From positions 62,001 to 126,000 of IMG/VR virus record IMGVR_UViG_3300025120_014916: a stretch of DNA of 64,000 bases. One strand, written 5' to 3'. A program made the translations under genes and the position numbers. Every line of letters begins with the position of its first letter. Position 1 is the stretch's first letter. The stretch is from a virus. A model generated the notes under the pieces. That model saw only the letters and a program-made list of their open reading frames with translations. It was not told the origin of the DNA and did no database searches. Below, in pieces: positions 63,244-64,000 of this stretch.

Positions 63244-64000
63244 ATGAAAGACATTAATATACTAAACACAATTTTAAAAGATTTACAAAAATTAAATGAA
63301 AAAAAGAAAAAATTATCAAAGAAGCAAATGAAAATTGCACAAGCTGCACCACCTCCTGACGAAATAACAGGAGCAGACTTTAAAGCACTTAATAAGAATG
63401 AAGATAGGGATCTAGATCCTGGATATAAGCCGGGCAGAAGCCCGGGTGAACAGGATAAATTAAAAAAGGCAACAGCTGCTTACAGAAAAGCTGTTAAGAC
63501 ACCCGGAAAAGCTGATGATAATAAAGCCATTAAAGCTCGAAATAAGGTTGCCGAAAGCAAAACTATAAAAATAGACCCAGATATTATTCGTGAGTATATT
63601 GAGGAGTTAATAGAAGAACAGAAACTATATGCTGCACTTGAAGAAGTTTATCAAATTGAAGACGCTGAGTCAGAAATAAGAGATCTTTTAGAATATTCAG
63701 AAATTAGTGACTTGGATGAAAAAAAGCGTCGCAAAAAAAGAAAGAAGCGCAAAAAAAGAAAATCAACAAAATCAGGTCGTACGCTTTCTAAGCCAACTAA
63801 AAAATCGCTTGATAAAAAGGCAGATCGTAGGTGTTTGACTAGAGGATCTGTTTATGCAGAATTTAGAGCAGGTTTGGGTGCTTATTACACCTCAGGTTCT
63901 AGAAAGGGAATGACTCCACAACAATGGGCCCATGCTAGAGTTAATTCTGCGAACCCAAATAAGTCATGGGCTAAAGTTAAAAAGCGTAAAAAGTGCCCTA
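63244..64000 (+). CDS. Basic unknown phage protein, 3' end cut by window edge
   Basis: Open from ATG at 63244 through the right edge (252 codons). It starts MKDINILNTILKDLQKLNEK, followed by an Ala/Lys-rich linker. Around residues 160-180 there is a very basic run of Lys/Arg codons. The visible end (KADRRCLTRGSVYAEFRAGL then GAYYTSGSRKGMTPQQWAHA) looks like a conserved small domain of phage virion proteins. It may bind nucleic acid or be a capsid-associated or maturation protein. I do not recognise the family. Divergently oriented from the YeaH gene. Confidence 0.8.
   Translation, partial: MKDINILNTILKDLQKLNEKKKKLSKKQMKIAQAAPPPDEITGADFKALNKNEDRDLDPGYKPGRSPGEQDKLKKATAAYRKAVKTPGKADDNKAIKARNKVAESKTIKIDPDIIREYIEELIEEQKLYAALEEVYQIEDAESEIRDLLEYSEISDLDEKKRRKKRKKRKKRKSTKSGRTLSKPTKKSLDKKADRRCLTRGSVYAEFRAGLGAYYTSGSRKGMTPQQWAHARVNSANPNKSWAKVKKRKKCP

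Overview
The window looks like 64 kb of an AT-rich genome of a large, T4-like contractile-tailed phage (Caudoviricetes, myovirus morphology) that infects a Gram-negative, probably aquatic, bacterium. The phage assignment rests on a baseplate block with gp25-, gp6-, gp5- and gpI-like proteins, a gp55-like late sigma factor, very large LamG-bearing tail proteins, a 1,943-residue tail fibre and a PIN-PhoH protein. Nearly everything is packed on the minus strand with overlaps or gaps of a few bases. Only two genes (56124-56363 and the one running off the right edge from 63244) lie on the plus strand. I see no tRNA, rRNA, CRISPR array, insertion sequence or integrase, and no gene-free stretch above 300 bases. 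No portal, terminase, capsid, sheath or lysis gene is visible, so the genome continues beyond both edges.

Layout, left to right. (1) 1-24682: virion module, mainly baseplate and tail, transcribed leftward: a gp5-like hub/spike protein, gp25-like and gp6-like wedge proteins, then a DNRLRE-like protein, LamG/gpI-like proteins and several large proteins of unknown role. (2) 24685-26100: a small acidic protein, the late sigma factor and a small membrane protein. (3) 26100-48137: a 22-kb glycan island with about nine glycosyltransferases, sugar-nucleotide enzymes, at least four methyltransferases, a polysaccharide deacetylase, a radical SAM/SPASM enzyme, a PhyH-type oxygenase and a set of genes that can be read as a complete CMP-Kdo pathway. 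A Cas4/RecB-like nuclease and a frameshifted SET-domain gene sit near its downstream end. (4) 48207-54665: long tail fibre and a small lectin-like protein. (5) 54683-57377: PIN-PhoH protein, a plus-strand sigma-region-4 protein, a strong bidirectional terminator, a histone H1 (Hc1)-like protein and two unknowns. (6) 57364-63065: YeaH/DUF444, SpoVR, PrkA and a chaperonin-apical-domain-like protein, a bacterial stress/sporulation module rarely thought of as viral. (7) 63244-end: a basic plus-strand protein.

How the parts may fit together (inference). The glycan island could build a Kdo-containing glycan that decorates either the virion or the infected cell surface, for example to block superinfection. 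Its position between the baseplate and fibre genes makes virion decoration attractive. The PrkA-SpoVR-YeaH module with its chaperonin-like partner may reprogramme host stress physiology or proteostasis. A recurring GTATAAT-like box in most of the gaps that carry a leader suggests a dedicated phage promoter, perhaps read by the gp55-like sigma factor with help from the small sigma-region-4 protein.
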